A program made the position numbers and the translations under genes. From Streptomyces geranii (lineage in GTDB: Bacteria > Actinomycetota > Actinomycetes > Streptomycetales > Streptomycetaceae): DNA of 64,000 nucleotides. The stretch's first letter is position 1. Every line of letters starts with the position of its first letter. The notes beneath the pieces are model-generated. The model searched no databases, was not told the DNA's origin, and worked only from the letters and a program-made list of their open reading frames with translations. Positions 38,898 through 47,393 of the stretch are shown in pieces. The stretch is from assembly GCF_002954775.1 (NCBI RefSeq), contig NZ_PJME01000013.1:149424-213423 (forward strand). The letters are read 5' to 3'.

Positions 38898-41111
38898 TTA
38901 CAGGTCCTTGATCCGGATGTCCCGGTACGAGACCACGTCGGTCGTGCCGTGCACCTGGAGGCCGATATAGCCGGACGCGAACCGGCGTCCGTCCGTGCCC
39001 GGGTCGTCCGAGCGCGGCGGGGTGAAGTCCTGGCCGCCGATGTTGTCGAACTCGTTGATCAGGACGCCGTTTCGGTAGACCGAGTAGTGCTGGTCGACCA
39101 CCCGGATCTCATAGTCGTTCCAGGTGCCCTTCTGGGTCACCCCCGCCCCGGCCAGACCCACGCGGTCGAAGCCGTAGACCGAGCCCGTCTTGTACATGTC
39201 GCCGTCCGGGCGGTCGAGCACCTGCACCTCGTGCCCGTACTTGATGGCGACCCACTCCGGCCGAGGCTCCTCCGGGTGCCCCTGGACCCACGGGAAGCGC
39301 ACGAACACACCGGAGTTGGCGTTGCCCGTGCCCGGTGCGTCGTCACGCCACTGGAGCTTGAGGGAGAAGTCGCCGTACTTCCGCTCCGGGAACCACAGCA
39401 TGCCCAGGCCCCCGACGGTCGTGCCGCTGGTGATCGACCCGTCGCCGTTGCGCGCGAACGAACCGCCGCCCACCTGCTGCCACTTGGCGAAGGACGCCGC
39501 CGTGCCGTCGAGGATCGTGCGGTAGCCCTCGGTCTGGCCCGGCCTGCCGATACCGGACTCGCGGGCCGCCTCGTCGATCGCCGCGTCCTCGCGTTCGTCG
39601 ATGGCACCGTCCTTGAAGAGCTGGTCGAGGACGGTCCGTACGTGCTTGAGGAACAGGGCGTGGGACGTCCACTCCCGTTCGTCCTCGATCAACTCGCCTA
39701 TCCGGCAACGGTTGTTCGTCACCCGGTTCGGGACACCCGAGTCGACCGTGCCGACGATCACCGTCAACCGCTCGTCGTACTCGGGGCAGTTGGGCGCCGG
39801 AACCCCGCCGCCCGCCACCACCGTGAGGCTCACCGACCGGGCCTCACTGGTGTTGCCCGCCTTGTCGCTCGCCCGGTACGTCACGGAGTGCGCGCCCGCC
39901 CGGTCGACCAACACCGGTGCGGTGTACGTGAGGTAGGGGCCGCCGTCGAGCGAGTACTCGACCACGGCGACACCCGAGCCGCCGTGCGGGTCCGTCGCGC
40001 TGATCGTCACCTTCGCGCTGTTCACGTAGGCGCCGTTCGCGTTCCGGGTGCCCTCGACCGTCACCCCGGTCACCGGCGGTGTCGTGTCCTCGGCGGGCTG
40101 TGCCACGACCGTGAACGCCACGCTCTTCTCGGCGGCGACGTTGCCCGCCTTGTCGGTGGCCCGGTAGCGGACCGTGTGGCTGCCGACCTGGTGCACCATC
40201 ACCGGGCCCGTGTACGGCTGCCAACTCCCGCCGTTCACCGCGTACTCGACGGTGTTGACCCCGGACCCGGTGTCCGACGCGGAGACGGTCACCGTCGCCA
40301 TGTCGAGATACGCCCCGTCCGGGTTCCGCTCACCGCTCACCGTCGCCGAGGTCTCCGGCGGCGCCGTGTCCTCCGTCGGCGGCGCGACCACCGTGAACGT
40401 GACGCTCTTCTCGGCGGCGGCGTTGCCCGTCTTGTCGAACGCCCGGTAGCGCACCGTGTGGCCGCCGACCTGGTCGATCACGACCGGCGTGGTGTACGGC
40501 TGCCAGGCACCGTCGGCCCCGATCGCGTACTCGACCCGGTCGACGCCGGACCCCTCGTCGGTCGCGCCGATCGCCACGCTCGCCGAACCGACGTACTGGC
40601 CCTGCGAGTTCTGCGCGCCCGTCACGTTCACCGAGGTCACCGGAGCCGTTGTGTCGGAGCCGCCGCCCTCCGTCACCACGAGGATGCCCTGCATCTGGCC
40701 GTGACCCGGAATCGTGCAGAAGTAGCGGTAGCGGCCGGGGGCGAGCGTGACCTCGGCGGTGTGCCTGCCGTCCTGGTCGTCGTTCGGGTTGGCGAGGATG
40801 TTGAGCGGCACGTCGTTGTTGTACTCGGGGTCGACGACGTCGAACGTCAACGTGTGCGGCATCCCCATGGTGTTGCCGGTCGCCGCGCTGTTCTCGAAGA
40901 CGATCGTCGTCGCGCCCGCGACGGCTGTCGTGGGCGCCGAGCTGTACTTGGTGATGTCGTCGCCCGCCGTCCAGGTCAGGACCTGAGCGGCTGCGGGCTC
41001 GTCGGCCACCGGCTCGGCGGCCGTGCGCGCTCCCGCCGCCGACGTCAGCCCGAGCACCAGCAGCAGGGACGCCAACAGGGCCGTCCAGAGATGTCTGCGT
41101 CCGCGTGTCAC
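38898..41111 (-). CDS. Secreted multidomain protein: cupredoxin, three Ig-like repeats, DUF1080, 737 aa
   Basis: The GTG at 41111 overlaps the stop of the upstream gene (GTGA). A signal peptide (LLASLLLVLGLTSAAGARTAA) is followed by a blue-copper domain. Its ligands are visible in MPHTLTF and FCTIPGHGQMQG (Cys, then His at +5 and Met at +8). Three similar bacterial Ig-like/OmpL47 repeats follow (GSGVDRVEYAIG, GSGVNTVEYAVNG, GSGVAVVEYSLDG). The C-terminal 200 residues are a DUF1080 (3-keto-disaccharide hydrolase-like, lectin-fold) domain with LGMLWFPERKYGDFSLKLQW and NANSGVFVRFP. It is probably exported to act on sugars together with the dehydrogenase made upstream. The pairing of copper and sugar domains is inferred to be redox-linked. 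Confidence 0.82.
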   Translation of the reverse strand: MTRGRRHLWTALLASLLLVLGLTSAAGARTAAEPVADEPAAAQVLTWTAGDDITKYSSAPTTAVAGATTIVFENSAATGNTMGMPHTLTFDVVDPEYNNDVPLNILANPNDDQDGRHTAEVTLAPGRYRYFCTIPGHGQMQGILVVTEGGGSDTTAPVTSVNVTGAQNSQGQYVGSASVAIGATDEGSGVDRVEYAIGADGAWQPYTTPVVIDQVGGHTVRYRAFDKTGNAAAEKSVTFTVVAPPTEDTAPPETSATVSGERNPDGAYLDMATVTVSASDTGSGVNTVEYAVNGGSWQPYTGPVMVHQVGSHTVRYRATDKAGNVAAEKSVAFTVVAQPAEDTTPPVTGVTVEGTRNANGAYVNSAKVTISATDPHGGSGVAVVEYSLDGGPYLTYTAPVLVDRAGAHSVTYRASDKAGNTSEARSVSLTVVAGGGVPAPNCPEYDERLTVIVGTVDSGVPNRVTNNRCRIGELIEDEREWTSHALFLKHVRTVLDQLFKDGAIDEREDAAIDEAARESGIGRPGQTEGYRTILDGTAASFAKWQQVGGGSFARNGDGSITSGTTVGGLGMLWFPERKYGDFSLKLQWRDDAPGTGNANSGVFVRFPWVQGHPEEPRPEWVAIKYGHEVQVLDRPDGDMYKTGSVYGFDRVGLAGAGVTQKGTWNDYEIRVVDQHYSVYRNGVLINEFDNIGGQDFTPPRSDDPGTDGRRFASGYIGLQVHGTTDVVSYRDIRIKDL

Positions 41112-43615
41112 TCCGCTGCTCCCCTCGCGAGATCGCCCAGCGCGGGCGTCGGGCCCCCGCCGGTGTAAGTGACCCGCCACAGCGCCGACTTGGCGTCCGA
41201 GGTGAAGAAACCCCGGCCGTAGTCGAGGACGTACAGCGCGCCGTCCGGACCGAACTTCCAGTCCATGAGGTTCTTGATGCCGTCGTTCCCGATCGGCACG
41301 ATCTTCTTCAACGACTCGGCGTGGACGGGCAGTCCGCCGTCACCCAGGGTCTTCGGGTCCATGAGCACCGCGTTGCGCGGCTGGTCGGAGTCGTAGAAGT
41401 CGCCCACGAACCATTTGCCGTCCCAGTAGGCCGGCCACTTGGCCGTACTCGCGCTCGCCGCGTCGTAGCGGTACACCGGACCGTTCATCGCGGCCTGACC
41501 GCCGCCCTTCAGCCACGGCAGCAGATAGGTGCTCTCCGCCTGCTTGTAGGAGGGGATGCCGTTCGCATCGCGCGGGAAGTCCGGGGCGCCGCCCTGGGGC
41601 GAGTACCAGATGTTGTTGCCGGTGACCGGCGGCAGATTGACCAGGCCGTCGTTGTTCGGCGACTCGTTCTTCGGGTGGTCGCAGTCGTACCAGCCCAGCG
41701 GCTTCGACGGATCGGGCAGATTGCGGTCCCGGTAAGGCTGCTTGTTGCCCATGCAGTACGGCCAACCCCGGTTGCCCGCCCGGGTGATGGCGGCGAACGT
41801 GTCGTACTTCGCCGGACCCCAGGTCGTCGAGGGAGCGCCCGCGTCCGGTCCGACCCAGCCCGCGTACAGCGTGTCCGTCGTCTTGTCGACGGCGATCCGG
41901 GCCGGGTTCCTGACCCCCATCACATAGATCTCGCCGCGCGTCTTGCCGCCACCCTCGTCGGTCTCCCGGCCCGTGAACAGGTTGCCCTCGGGCAGTGTGT
42001 ACGTGCCGTCGGACTCCGGATGGATGCGCAGGATCTTGCCGTTGAGGTTGTTGGTGTTGCCGGCGGTGCGCCGCGCGTCGGCGAACGACACGCCCTTGTA
42101 CGCCGGTTGGGGGTTGTTGCCCGAGTAACCCTCGCTGAACTGGCTGGAGTTGTTGTCACCGGTCGCGATGTACAGGTTCCCCTTGGAGTCCCAGGCCAGC
42201 CCGCCGCCCGAGTGACAGCAACTGTGGATCTGCACCGGCCACTTGAGCAGCACCTTCTCGCTGTTCAGGTCGAGCCGGTTGGTGTTCAGGTCCAACGTGA
42301 AGCGGGAGACGTACCGCTCGGCCATCCTCGTGTCACGGTTGATCCGCGAGTGGGGCGTGTAGTGGAGATACACCCAGCCGTTGCGCTCGAAGGACGGGTC
42401 CAGCTCGATACCGAGCAGCCCCTCCTCGACCTTGGTCAGCTCGTCCCCGCCGCCCTTGTTGCCGAAGACGGTCAACTCGCCCGCCAGAGTGACCTTCTTG
42501 GTCCTCGGGTCGTAGACGTGGATCTGTCCCTTGCCCTTGCCGATGTTCGGGTTGTTCCAGTCGGTGACCACCGGCTGGGACGAGTCGGCGCCGCCTCTGC
42601 CGATGTAGAACACCCGCCCGTCGGGCGCGGTCACCAGCCCGTGCGGCTCGCCGATCTGGTCGTTCTGGGCCGGCTGATTGGGCTGGGTGAGCCGTTCCGC
42701 CTTGTAGTTGCCGTTGACGGTCGCCTTGCAGTCGGCCTGCGCCAGCCGGGTCGTCCACAGCAGCGCCCCGCGCAGATGGGCACGGAAGTCCGTCTCGTCG
42801 TACGACGACACAGTCCCGCCCATCGCGGTGTAGAAGGAACGCCCGCCGTCGTAGTCCCGGCACCAACTCACCGGGTGGTCCCAGCCGTTGGCGCTCGCAC
42901 CGGGCTTGTACGTCGACTCGCGCACCCGGGCCACGGTGTGCACGTCGCCGGACGGGTTCTTCACCCAGTTCAGCCACTGGTCCGGCCGCTTCCACTGCGC
43001 AGGCAGATCCTTCGTCGCCGGATGGCGCCGGTCGCCGACCTCAACGGTCGCCCGCTGCACGGCTGTCGGGCTGGTCGCCGCCGGTCGGGCGCCCACCAGC
43101 CCCGTGAACCAGTCGGAGTACGGCTCCGCCCGGGCCGCGTCATGGATACCGACGAAACCGCCGCCCGCCTCCATGTACGTCTCCAGCCCGGCCTCCTGCT
43201 CCGGGTCGAGGACGTCACCGCCGCCGGTCAGGAAGACGACCGCGTTGAAGGTGCCGAGCCGGGGCCCGTCCGTGAACACCGAGGCGTCGTCCGTCGCCTC
43301 GACCTCGTAGCGCTGTTCCGCCGGGCCCGACAGCCCGATCCGCTCGATCGCCTCGATCCCGGCGTTCACGACCGGCGACTCGTCCCCGGCCGCCGCCGAA
43401 CCGTGGAAGACCAGGACACGTACGCCGCTGCCACCGGGCGGCGACTTCACGGACATCGTTGTCACGGACGGCTCGGGTGCCGACCGCGCGTTCGCGGCGG
43501 GCCCCGACAGCAGCCCGGCAGTGACGACCGTGGCGGCGACGGTCGCCGCCCAGGTACGTCTGCGCCCGCTCAACCCTCGTAAAGCCATAGGTATTTGATG
43601 CGATGTGAACCGCAT
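41108..43615 (-). CDS. Secreted ThuA / glucose-sorbosone dehydrogenase fusion, 835 aa
   Basis: After a signal peptide, residues 50-280 form a ThuA-like glutamine-amidotransferase fold (VRVLVFHGSAAAGDES, GGGFVGIHDAAR, HPATKDLP). Residues 300-800 form a six-bladed beta-propeller of the glucose/sorbosone dehydrogenase (PQQ-dependent) type, with GLLGIELDPSFERNGWVYLHY, SGGGLAWDSKGNLYIATGDN and GRNPARIAVD-like VMGVRNPARIAVD. This combination is a recurring secreted carbohydrate-oxidising protein in Streptomyces. The ATG at 43615 gives MRFTSHQIPMALRG; a second ATG at 43588 also leaves a complete signal. It is coupled to the cupredoxin-DUF1080 gene downstream and divergent from the laccase. Confidence 0.85.
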   Translation of the reverse strand: MRFTSHQIPMALRGLSGRRRTWAATVAATVVTAGLLSGPAANARSAPEPSVTTMSVKSPPGGSGVRVLVFHGSAAAGDESPVVNAGIEAIERIGLSGPAEQRYEVEATDDASVFTDGPRLGTFNAVVFLTGGGDVLDPEQEAGLETYMEAGGGFVGIHDAARAEPYSDWFTGLVGARPAATSPTAVQRATVEVGDRRHPATKDLPAQWKRPDQWLNWVKNPSGDVHTVARVRESTYKPGASANGWDHPVSWCRDYDGGRSFYTAMGGTVSSYDETDFRAHLRGALLWTTRLAQADCKATVNGNYKAERLTQPNQPAQNDQIGEPHGLVTAPDGRVFYIGRGGADSSQPVVTDWNNPNIGKGKGQIHVYDPRTKKVTLAGELTVFGNKGGGDELTKVEEGLLGIELDPSFERNGWVYLHYTPHSRINRDTRMAERYVSRFTLDLNTNRLDLNSEKVLLKWPVQIHSCCHSGGGLAWDSKGNLYIATGDNNSSQFSEGYSGNNPQPAYKGVSFADARRTAGNTNNLNGKILRIHPESDGTYTLPEGNLFTGRETDEGGGKTRGEIYVMGVRNPARIAVDKTTDTLYAGWVGPDAGAPSTTWGPAKYDTFAAITRAGNRGWPYCMGNKQPYRDRNLPDPSKPLGWYDCDHPKNESPNNDGLVNLPPVTGNNIWYSPQGGAPDFPRDANGIPSYKQAESTYLLPWLKGGGQAAMNGPVYRYDAASASTAKWPAYWDGKWFVGDFYDSDQPRNAVLMDPKTLGDGGLPVHAESLKKIVPIGNDGIKNLMDWKFGPDGALYVLDYGRGFFTSDAKSALWRVTYTGGGPTPALGDLARGAAE

Positions 43616-43809
43616 GTGGTCACCCACCCCTCTCCGGTCACAGCAAACGCCAAGGAAGCTAGACCCCTTTGGGCGGCCAGCCAAGAGGTATGACCGGGAT
43701 CGCACGAACTTTGTCCTGGGTGTGGATAAACGGGTGGCGGGCCGCTACCGTCTCAGCGGTTCCTCTCGTTCCCGCTGCGCATCTTCCGTACCAGGGTGGG
43801 GAGTTCGGC

Positions 43810-44826
43810 ATGGACAGACGTGACTTCAACCGGCGGGTGCTGCTCGGCGGCGCGGCCGTCGCGACATCGTTGTCGGTGGCCCCGGAGGCGGGCGGCGCGA
43901 CCGCCGCGGCCGTGCTGCCACCGAAGACCGCCCCGGCCGGCGGTGAGGTACGGCATCTCCAGCTGTACGCCGAGCGGCTCGCCGACGGGCAGTTGGGCTA
44001 CGGGTTCACGAGGGGTGCCGCGTCCGTCCCCGGCCCGCTGATCGAGCTGAACGAGGGCGACACCGCGCACATCACCCTGGAGAACACGACGGACATCGCC
44101 GTGAGTCTGCACGTCCACGGCATGGACTACGAGATCTCCAGCGACGGTACGAAACTGTCGCGCAGCGAGGTCGAGCCCGGCGGCAGTCGCACCTACACCT
44201 GGCGCACCCACGCACCGGGGCGTCGGGCGGACGGCACCTGGCGGGCGGGCAGCGCCGGTTACTGGCACTACCACGACCATGTCGTCGGCACCGAACACGG
44301 CACCGGCGGCATCCGCAAGGGCCTCTACGGGCCGGCGATCGTGCGGCGCAAGGGAGACATCCTCCCGGACACCACGTACACGATCGTCTTCAACGACATG
44401 ACGATCAACAACCGGCCCGGTCACCAGAGCCCCAACTTCGAGGCCACGGTGGGGGATCGGGTCGAGTTCGTGATGATCACGCACGGCGAGTACTACCACA
44501 CCTTCCACATGCACGGTCATCGCTGGGCGGACAACCGCACCGGCCTGCTCACCGGCCCCGACGACCCGAGCCAGGTCGTCGACAACAAGATCGTGGGACC
44601 GGCGGACTCCTTCGGCTTCCAGGTGATCGCCGGGGAAGGCGTCGGGGCCGGTGCGTGGATGTACCACTGCCATGTGCAGAGCCACTCGGACATGGGGATG
44701 GCGGGGCTGTTCCTGGTGCGGCGGACGGACGGGACGATTCCCGGGTACGAGCCCCACGGGGCGGCGGGTGCTCCTGCTGGTGCTGCCGCCGGGGAGGGGG
44801 AGGCGTCGTCGGCGCACGAGCACTGA
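43810..44826 (+). CDS. Two-domain small laccase, Tat-exported, 338 aa
   Basis: This multicopper oxidase of the two-domain SLAC type works as a trimer. A Tat signal (MDRRDFNRRVLLGGAAVA) is followed by copper ligands in HVHGMDY (near 103), WHYHDHVV (near 155), HTFHMHGH (near 234) and YHCHVQSHSDMGM (near 287). The domain count and length fit. It oxidises phenols and couples this to O2 reduction outside the cell. The tail is Ala/Glu/His-rich. GGGGAG lies 6-7 nt before the ATG at 43810. It is divergent from the ThuA-dehydrogenase pair and followed by a LacI regulator. The S. coelicolor SLAC gene is SCO6712 as I recall. Confidence 0.92.
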   Translation: MDRRDFNRRVLLGGAAVATSLSVAPEAGGATAAAVLPPKTAPAGGEVRHLQLYAERLADGQLGYGFTRGAASVPGPLIELNEGDTAHITLENTTDIAVSLHVHGMDYEISSDGTKLSRSEVEPGGSRTYTWRTHAPGRRADGTWRAGSAGYWHYHDHVVGTEHGTGGIRKGLYGPAIVRRKGDILPDTTYTIVFNDMTINNRPGHQSPNFEATVGDRVEFVMITHGEYYHTFHMHGHRWADNRTGLLTGPDDPSQVVDNKIVGPADSFGFQVIAGEGVGAGAWMYHCHVQSHSDMGMAGLFLVRRTDGTIPGYEPHGAAGAPAGAAAGEGEASSAHEH

Positions 44827-44835
44827 TCGGGCTCC

Positions 44836-44847
44836 GAGAGCGCTCTC
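44836..44847. promoter_or_regulatory. Perfect palindrome GAGAGCGCTCTC, LacI-family operator
   Basis: The 12-bp perfect palindrome has the central CG typical of LacI/PurR-family operators. It lies 10 nt after the laccase stop and 57 bp before the LacI start, with a TATCCT -10-like element at 44868. Autoregulation of the LacI gene is the likely role. Confidence 0.68.
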
Positions 44848-44903
44848 ATCCGGTGCCGGGGCGGGACTATCCTGATCGGCAACCGCCGATGAGGAGCCCC
44901 GAA

Positions 44904-45905
44904 GTGACCGAGACCGCGTCGCGTCCCACCCTGGAGGCCGTGGCCGCGCGGGCGGGCGTCTCCCGGGCCACCGCGTCACGGGTCGTGAACGGCGGCGACG
45001 GCGTGCGCGAACCCCTCGTCGAACGCGTCAGGCAGGCCGTCGAGGAACTCGGCTACGTCCCCAACCAGGCCGCCCGCTCCCTGGTCACCCGGCGGCACGA
45101 CGCTGTCGCCGTCGTCATCGCCGAACCGGAGACCAGAGTCTTCGCCGACCCCTTCTTCGCCCTCCAACTCCGCGGCATCAGCAAGGAGTTGACCGCCCAC
45201 GACTCCCAACTCGTGCTGCTGCTCACCGAAGGGCGCGACGACCACACCCGGGTCGGCCGGTATCTCGCCGGTGGCCATGTCGACGGCGCCCTCGTCTTCT
45301 CCCTGCACCTCGACGACCCGCTGCCCGGCCTCGTCCAACGCGCCGGGCTGCCCACCGTGTTCGGCGGCCGACCCGGCTGGAGCGACGGCACCCGTGATGC
45401 CGTGTACGTCGACAGCGACAACCGGGGCGGCGCGGGGGTCGCCGTACGGCATCTCCTCGGCCTGGGGCGGACGCGCGTCGCACACATCACGGGCGCCCTC
45501 GACCAGACCTCGGCGGTGGACCGGCTCGACGGGTTCCGGGAGGCCGCTCCGGACCCCGACCCCCGGTTGATCGCCGAGGGCGACTTCACCCCAGGGGGCG
45601 GGGAGCGGGCGATGCGTGAGCTGCTGGAGCGGCGGCCTGATCTGGACGCCGTGTTCGCGGCGAACGACCTCACCGCGGCGGGGGCGTTGAGGGTGTTGCG
45701 GGAGTGCGGGCGGCGGGTGCCGGAGGATGTCGCGGTGGTCGGCTTCGACGACATGTTGCCTGTCGCCGAGCAGACCGATCCGGCGTTGACGACTGTGCGT
45801 CAGCCCATCGAGGAGATGGGGAGGTTGATGGCTCGGTTGTTGGTGGGGGGTGAGGCGTCGAGTGTGGTGTTGCCGACGACGTTGGTGCGGCGCGTGTCGG
45901 CGTAG
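44904..45905 (+). CDS. LacI-family transcriptional regulator, 333 aa
   Basis: The N-terminal LacI HTH and hinge are clear: TLEAVAARAGVSRATASRVVNG, VERVRQAVEELGYVPNQAARSLVTRR. A periplasmic-binding-protein-like domain follows, with AVFAANDLTAAGALRVL, VAVVGFDDM and the typical PIEEMGRLMARLL end. The GTG at 44904 has AGGAG 7 nt upstream, better than the ATG five codons earlier. Such regulators respond to sugars. The nearby secreted sugar oxidases and laccase are plausible targets, but the only clean operator seen is in front of its own gene. Confidence 0.9.
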   Translation: MTETASRPTLEAVAARAGVSRATASRVVNGGDGVREPLVERVRQAVEELGYVPNQAARSLVTRRHDAVAVVIAEPETRVFADPFFALQLRGISKELTAHDSQLVLLLTEGRDDHTRVGRYLAGGHVDGALVFSLHLDDPLPGLVQRAGLPTVFGGRPGWSDGTRDAVYVDSDNRGGAGVAVRHLLGLGRTRVAHITGALDQTSAVDRLDGFREAAPDPDPRLIAEGDFTPGGGERAMRELLERRPDLDAVFAANDLTAAGALRVLRECGRRVPEDVAVVGFDDMLPVAEQTDPALTTVRQPIEEMGRLMARLLVGGEASSVVLPTTLVRRVSA

Positions 45906-45962
45906 TGCTCCCCGGGACGGGTAGCTTGTCGGCCGACCACCGGTGGAGGCTGATCGCGCCCC

Positions 45963-46757
45963 TTAGACAGGCCTGGGCGCGCTCTTGATGATGGCGAACC
46001 GTGCCCCGTACGGGTCCGTCAGTTTGGCCATCGTGCCCACGCTCTCCACCTCCGTGGCCGGCATCCGCACCTGACCGCCCAGTTCCTGGGCCTTGGCGAC
46101 CGTCGCCTCCGTGTCGGTGACCTCGAAGTACGGCAGCCAGTACGGGGTCGTCTCCGTGTGGGTCGGGTCGTCGGCCACGTCGATGACGCCGCCGAACACG
46201 CTGTCCTCCCCGCCGTCCGCCGGGTTCAGGCACGTGTACGAGCCGCCCGGGAACTCCACCCCCGACGTCTCCAGGCCCAGCACCCTGCCGTAGAACACGG
46301 CGGCCTTGGGCACGTCGTGCGTGTACAGCTCCACCCAGCACAGGGAGCCGGGTTCCCCGGCCACCTCCAGGCCCTTGATGCGGGCGGGCTGCCAGAGGCC
46401 GAAGACGGCGCCCGCGCTGTCCGTGACGACGGCCATCCGGCCCGCGTCCATCACGTCCATCGGCGGCATCGGCAGCGCGCCCCCGCTCTGCTCGGCGGCC
46501 TTGGCGGTCCCGTCGACGTCCGGGGTCTTGAAGGACACCGTCCACGACGGCGTGCCCCCCTGCTCCTCGGTCATCTGCATACCGCCCGCGGCGGTCCTGC
46601 CGCCCAGCTGGAAGAAGCCGTAGCCGCCGGCCTCGGGGCCCGCGTCCCGGAATTCCCAGCCGAAGAGCGCGCCGTAGAAGGAGGTGGCACCCTCGATGTC
46701 AGGGGTGCCGAGATCGATCCAGTTGGGAGCGCCGGTCACGAAACGGGTGGTGAGCAT
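45963..46757 (-). CDS. VOC-family protein with two glyoxalase-like domains, 264 aa
   Basis: Two vicinal-oxygen-chelate domains are fused in tandem, at about residues 10-125 and 135-255. Landmarks are WIDLGTPDIEGATSFYGALFGW and CWVELYTHDVPKAAVFYGRVLGL, with DSAGAVFGLWQP and DPYGARFAIIK at the domain ends. Members include bleomycin-resistance, dioxygenase and methylmalonyl-CoA epimerase-like proteins; the metal ligands here are not complete enough to name a reaction. GAGGAGGG precedes the ATG at 46757. It converges with the LacI gene and is divergent from the WhiB-like gene. Confidence 0.82.
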   Translation of the reverse strand: MLTTRFVTGAPNWIDLGTPDIEGATSFYGALFGWEFRDAGPEAGGYGFFQLGGRTAAGGMQMTEEQGGTPSWTVSFKTPDVDGTAKAAEQSGGALPMPPMDVMDAGRMAVVTDSAGAVFGLWQPARIKGLEVAGEPGSLCWVELYTHDVPKAAVFYGRVLGLETSGVEFPGGSYTCLNPADGGEDSVFGGVIDVADDPTHTETTPYWLPYFEVTDTEATVAKAQELGGQVRMPATEVESVGTMAKLTDPYGARFAIIKSAPRPV

Positions 46758-47082
46758 CTTCGCCCTCCTCAAGGGGCCCCGTCCTCGGTGACGGGCCTGT
46801 TGCCTGCTCTGCCGAGTCTCGCACCGCCCACTGACAATCGCTGCCGGAGCGGGACAATGCCGCCCGGAGCGCTGGAGCCGGTCACCCTGGGTGAGGGCGG
46901 GAACGCGCCTCGTCCAAGAACACTCCGCGCGCCGCCGTGCGCTCGCGCGTCCGGCGGGAGCATCATCGGGCGACCGGCGGGAACGCCCGGGCCGCTCGGC
47001 GGGCGGACCCGGCGGTCGCCGTCGATCGGACGTTGAGTGGACGTTGAGCGAACGTTTTTCGCGGTCCGGCACGATCTCGTCC
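46758..47082. promoter_or_regulatory. 325-bp divergent intergenic region (VOC protein / WhiB-like)
   Basis: No gene is supported here. The right end holds the 11-bp-period repeat listed separately. The rest is GC-rich without visible motifs. Confidence 0.4.
47030..47057 (+). repeat. Three ACGTT direct repeats at 11-bp period upstream of the WhiB-like gene
   Basis: ACGTTGAG starts at 47030 and 47041, and a third ACGTTTTT at 47052, giving an exact 11-bp period that puts all copies on one helix face. They end 25 bp before the WhiB-like ATG. They look like a tandem binding site for a response regulator or similar activator. Confidence 0.55.
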
Positions 47083-47337
47083 ATGCACTACGAGACGATC
47101 ACCCCGATGGACGACGCCTGGCAGGCGCAGGCCCTGTGCGCGGAGACCGGGGCCGACTTCTTCTTTCCCGAGCCGGGCAGCTCGGTGCGCGAGGCCAAGC
47201 GCATCTGCGGGATGTGCGAGATGCGTCCCGCCTGCCTGGAGTACGCACTCAGCAACGACGAACGATTCGGCGTCTGGGGCGGCCTCTCCGAGAAGGAACG
47301 GCTCCAGCTCCGGCGCACCTCGCACACCTCCCACTGA
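47083..47337 (+). CDS. WhiB-like (Wbl) iron-sulphur regulator, 84 aa
   Basis: Four cysteines (C19, C42, C45, C51) in the pattern C-x22-C-x2-C-x5-C bind a [4Fe-4S] cluster, and the GVWGG turn is at 63-67, followed by the basic KERLQLRR tail that contacts DNA. Wbl proteins act with the principal sigma factor in development and stress control. It is a small one-domain Wbl. The ATG at 47083 is the first start of the frame with Cys spacing kept. A 11-bp-period repeat upstream may control it. I cannot tell which Wbl paralogue it is. Confidence 0.9.
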   Translation: MHYETITPMDDAWQAQALCAETGADFFFPEPGSSVREAKRICGMCEMRPACLEYALSNDERFGVWGGLSEKERLQLRRTSHTSH

Positions 47338-47393
47338 CCGCTCGGCGGCCAATTCCCGTACGCCGACCGGCACCGAGCGGCACAATCCAGCTC

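Noticed and set aside
38106..41168. 1,020-codon open frame on the plus strand
   Set aside because: It lies opposite the cupredoxin-DUF1080 gene and has low-complexity Arg/Val/His-rich translation with no motif; it is a GC-driven shadow frame.
41105..43582. 825-codon open frame on the plus strand
   Set aside because: Antisense to the ThuA-dehydrogenase gene, whose domains are clear; the plus-strand product has no recognisable fold.
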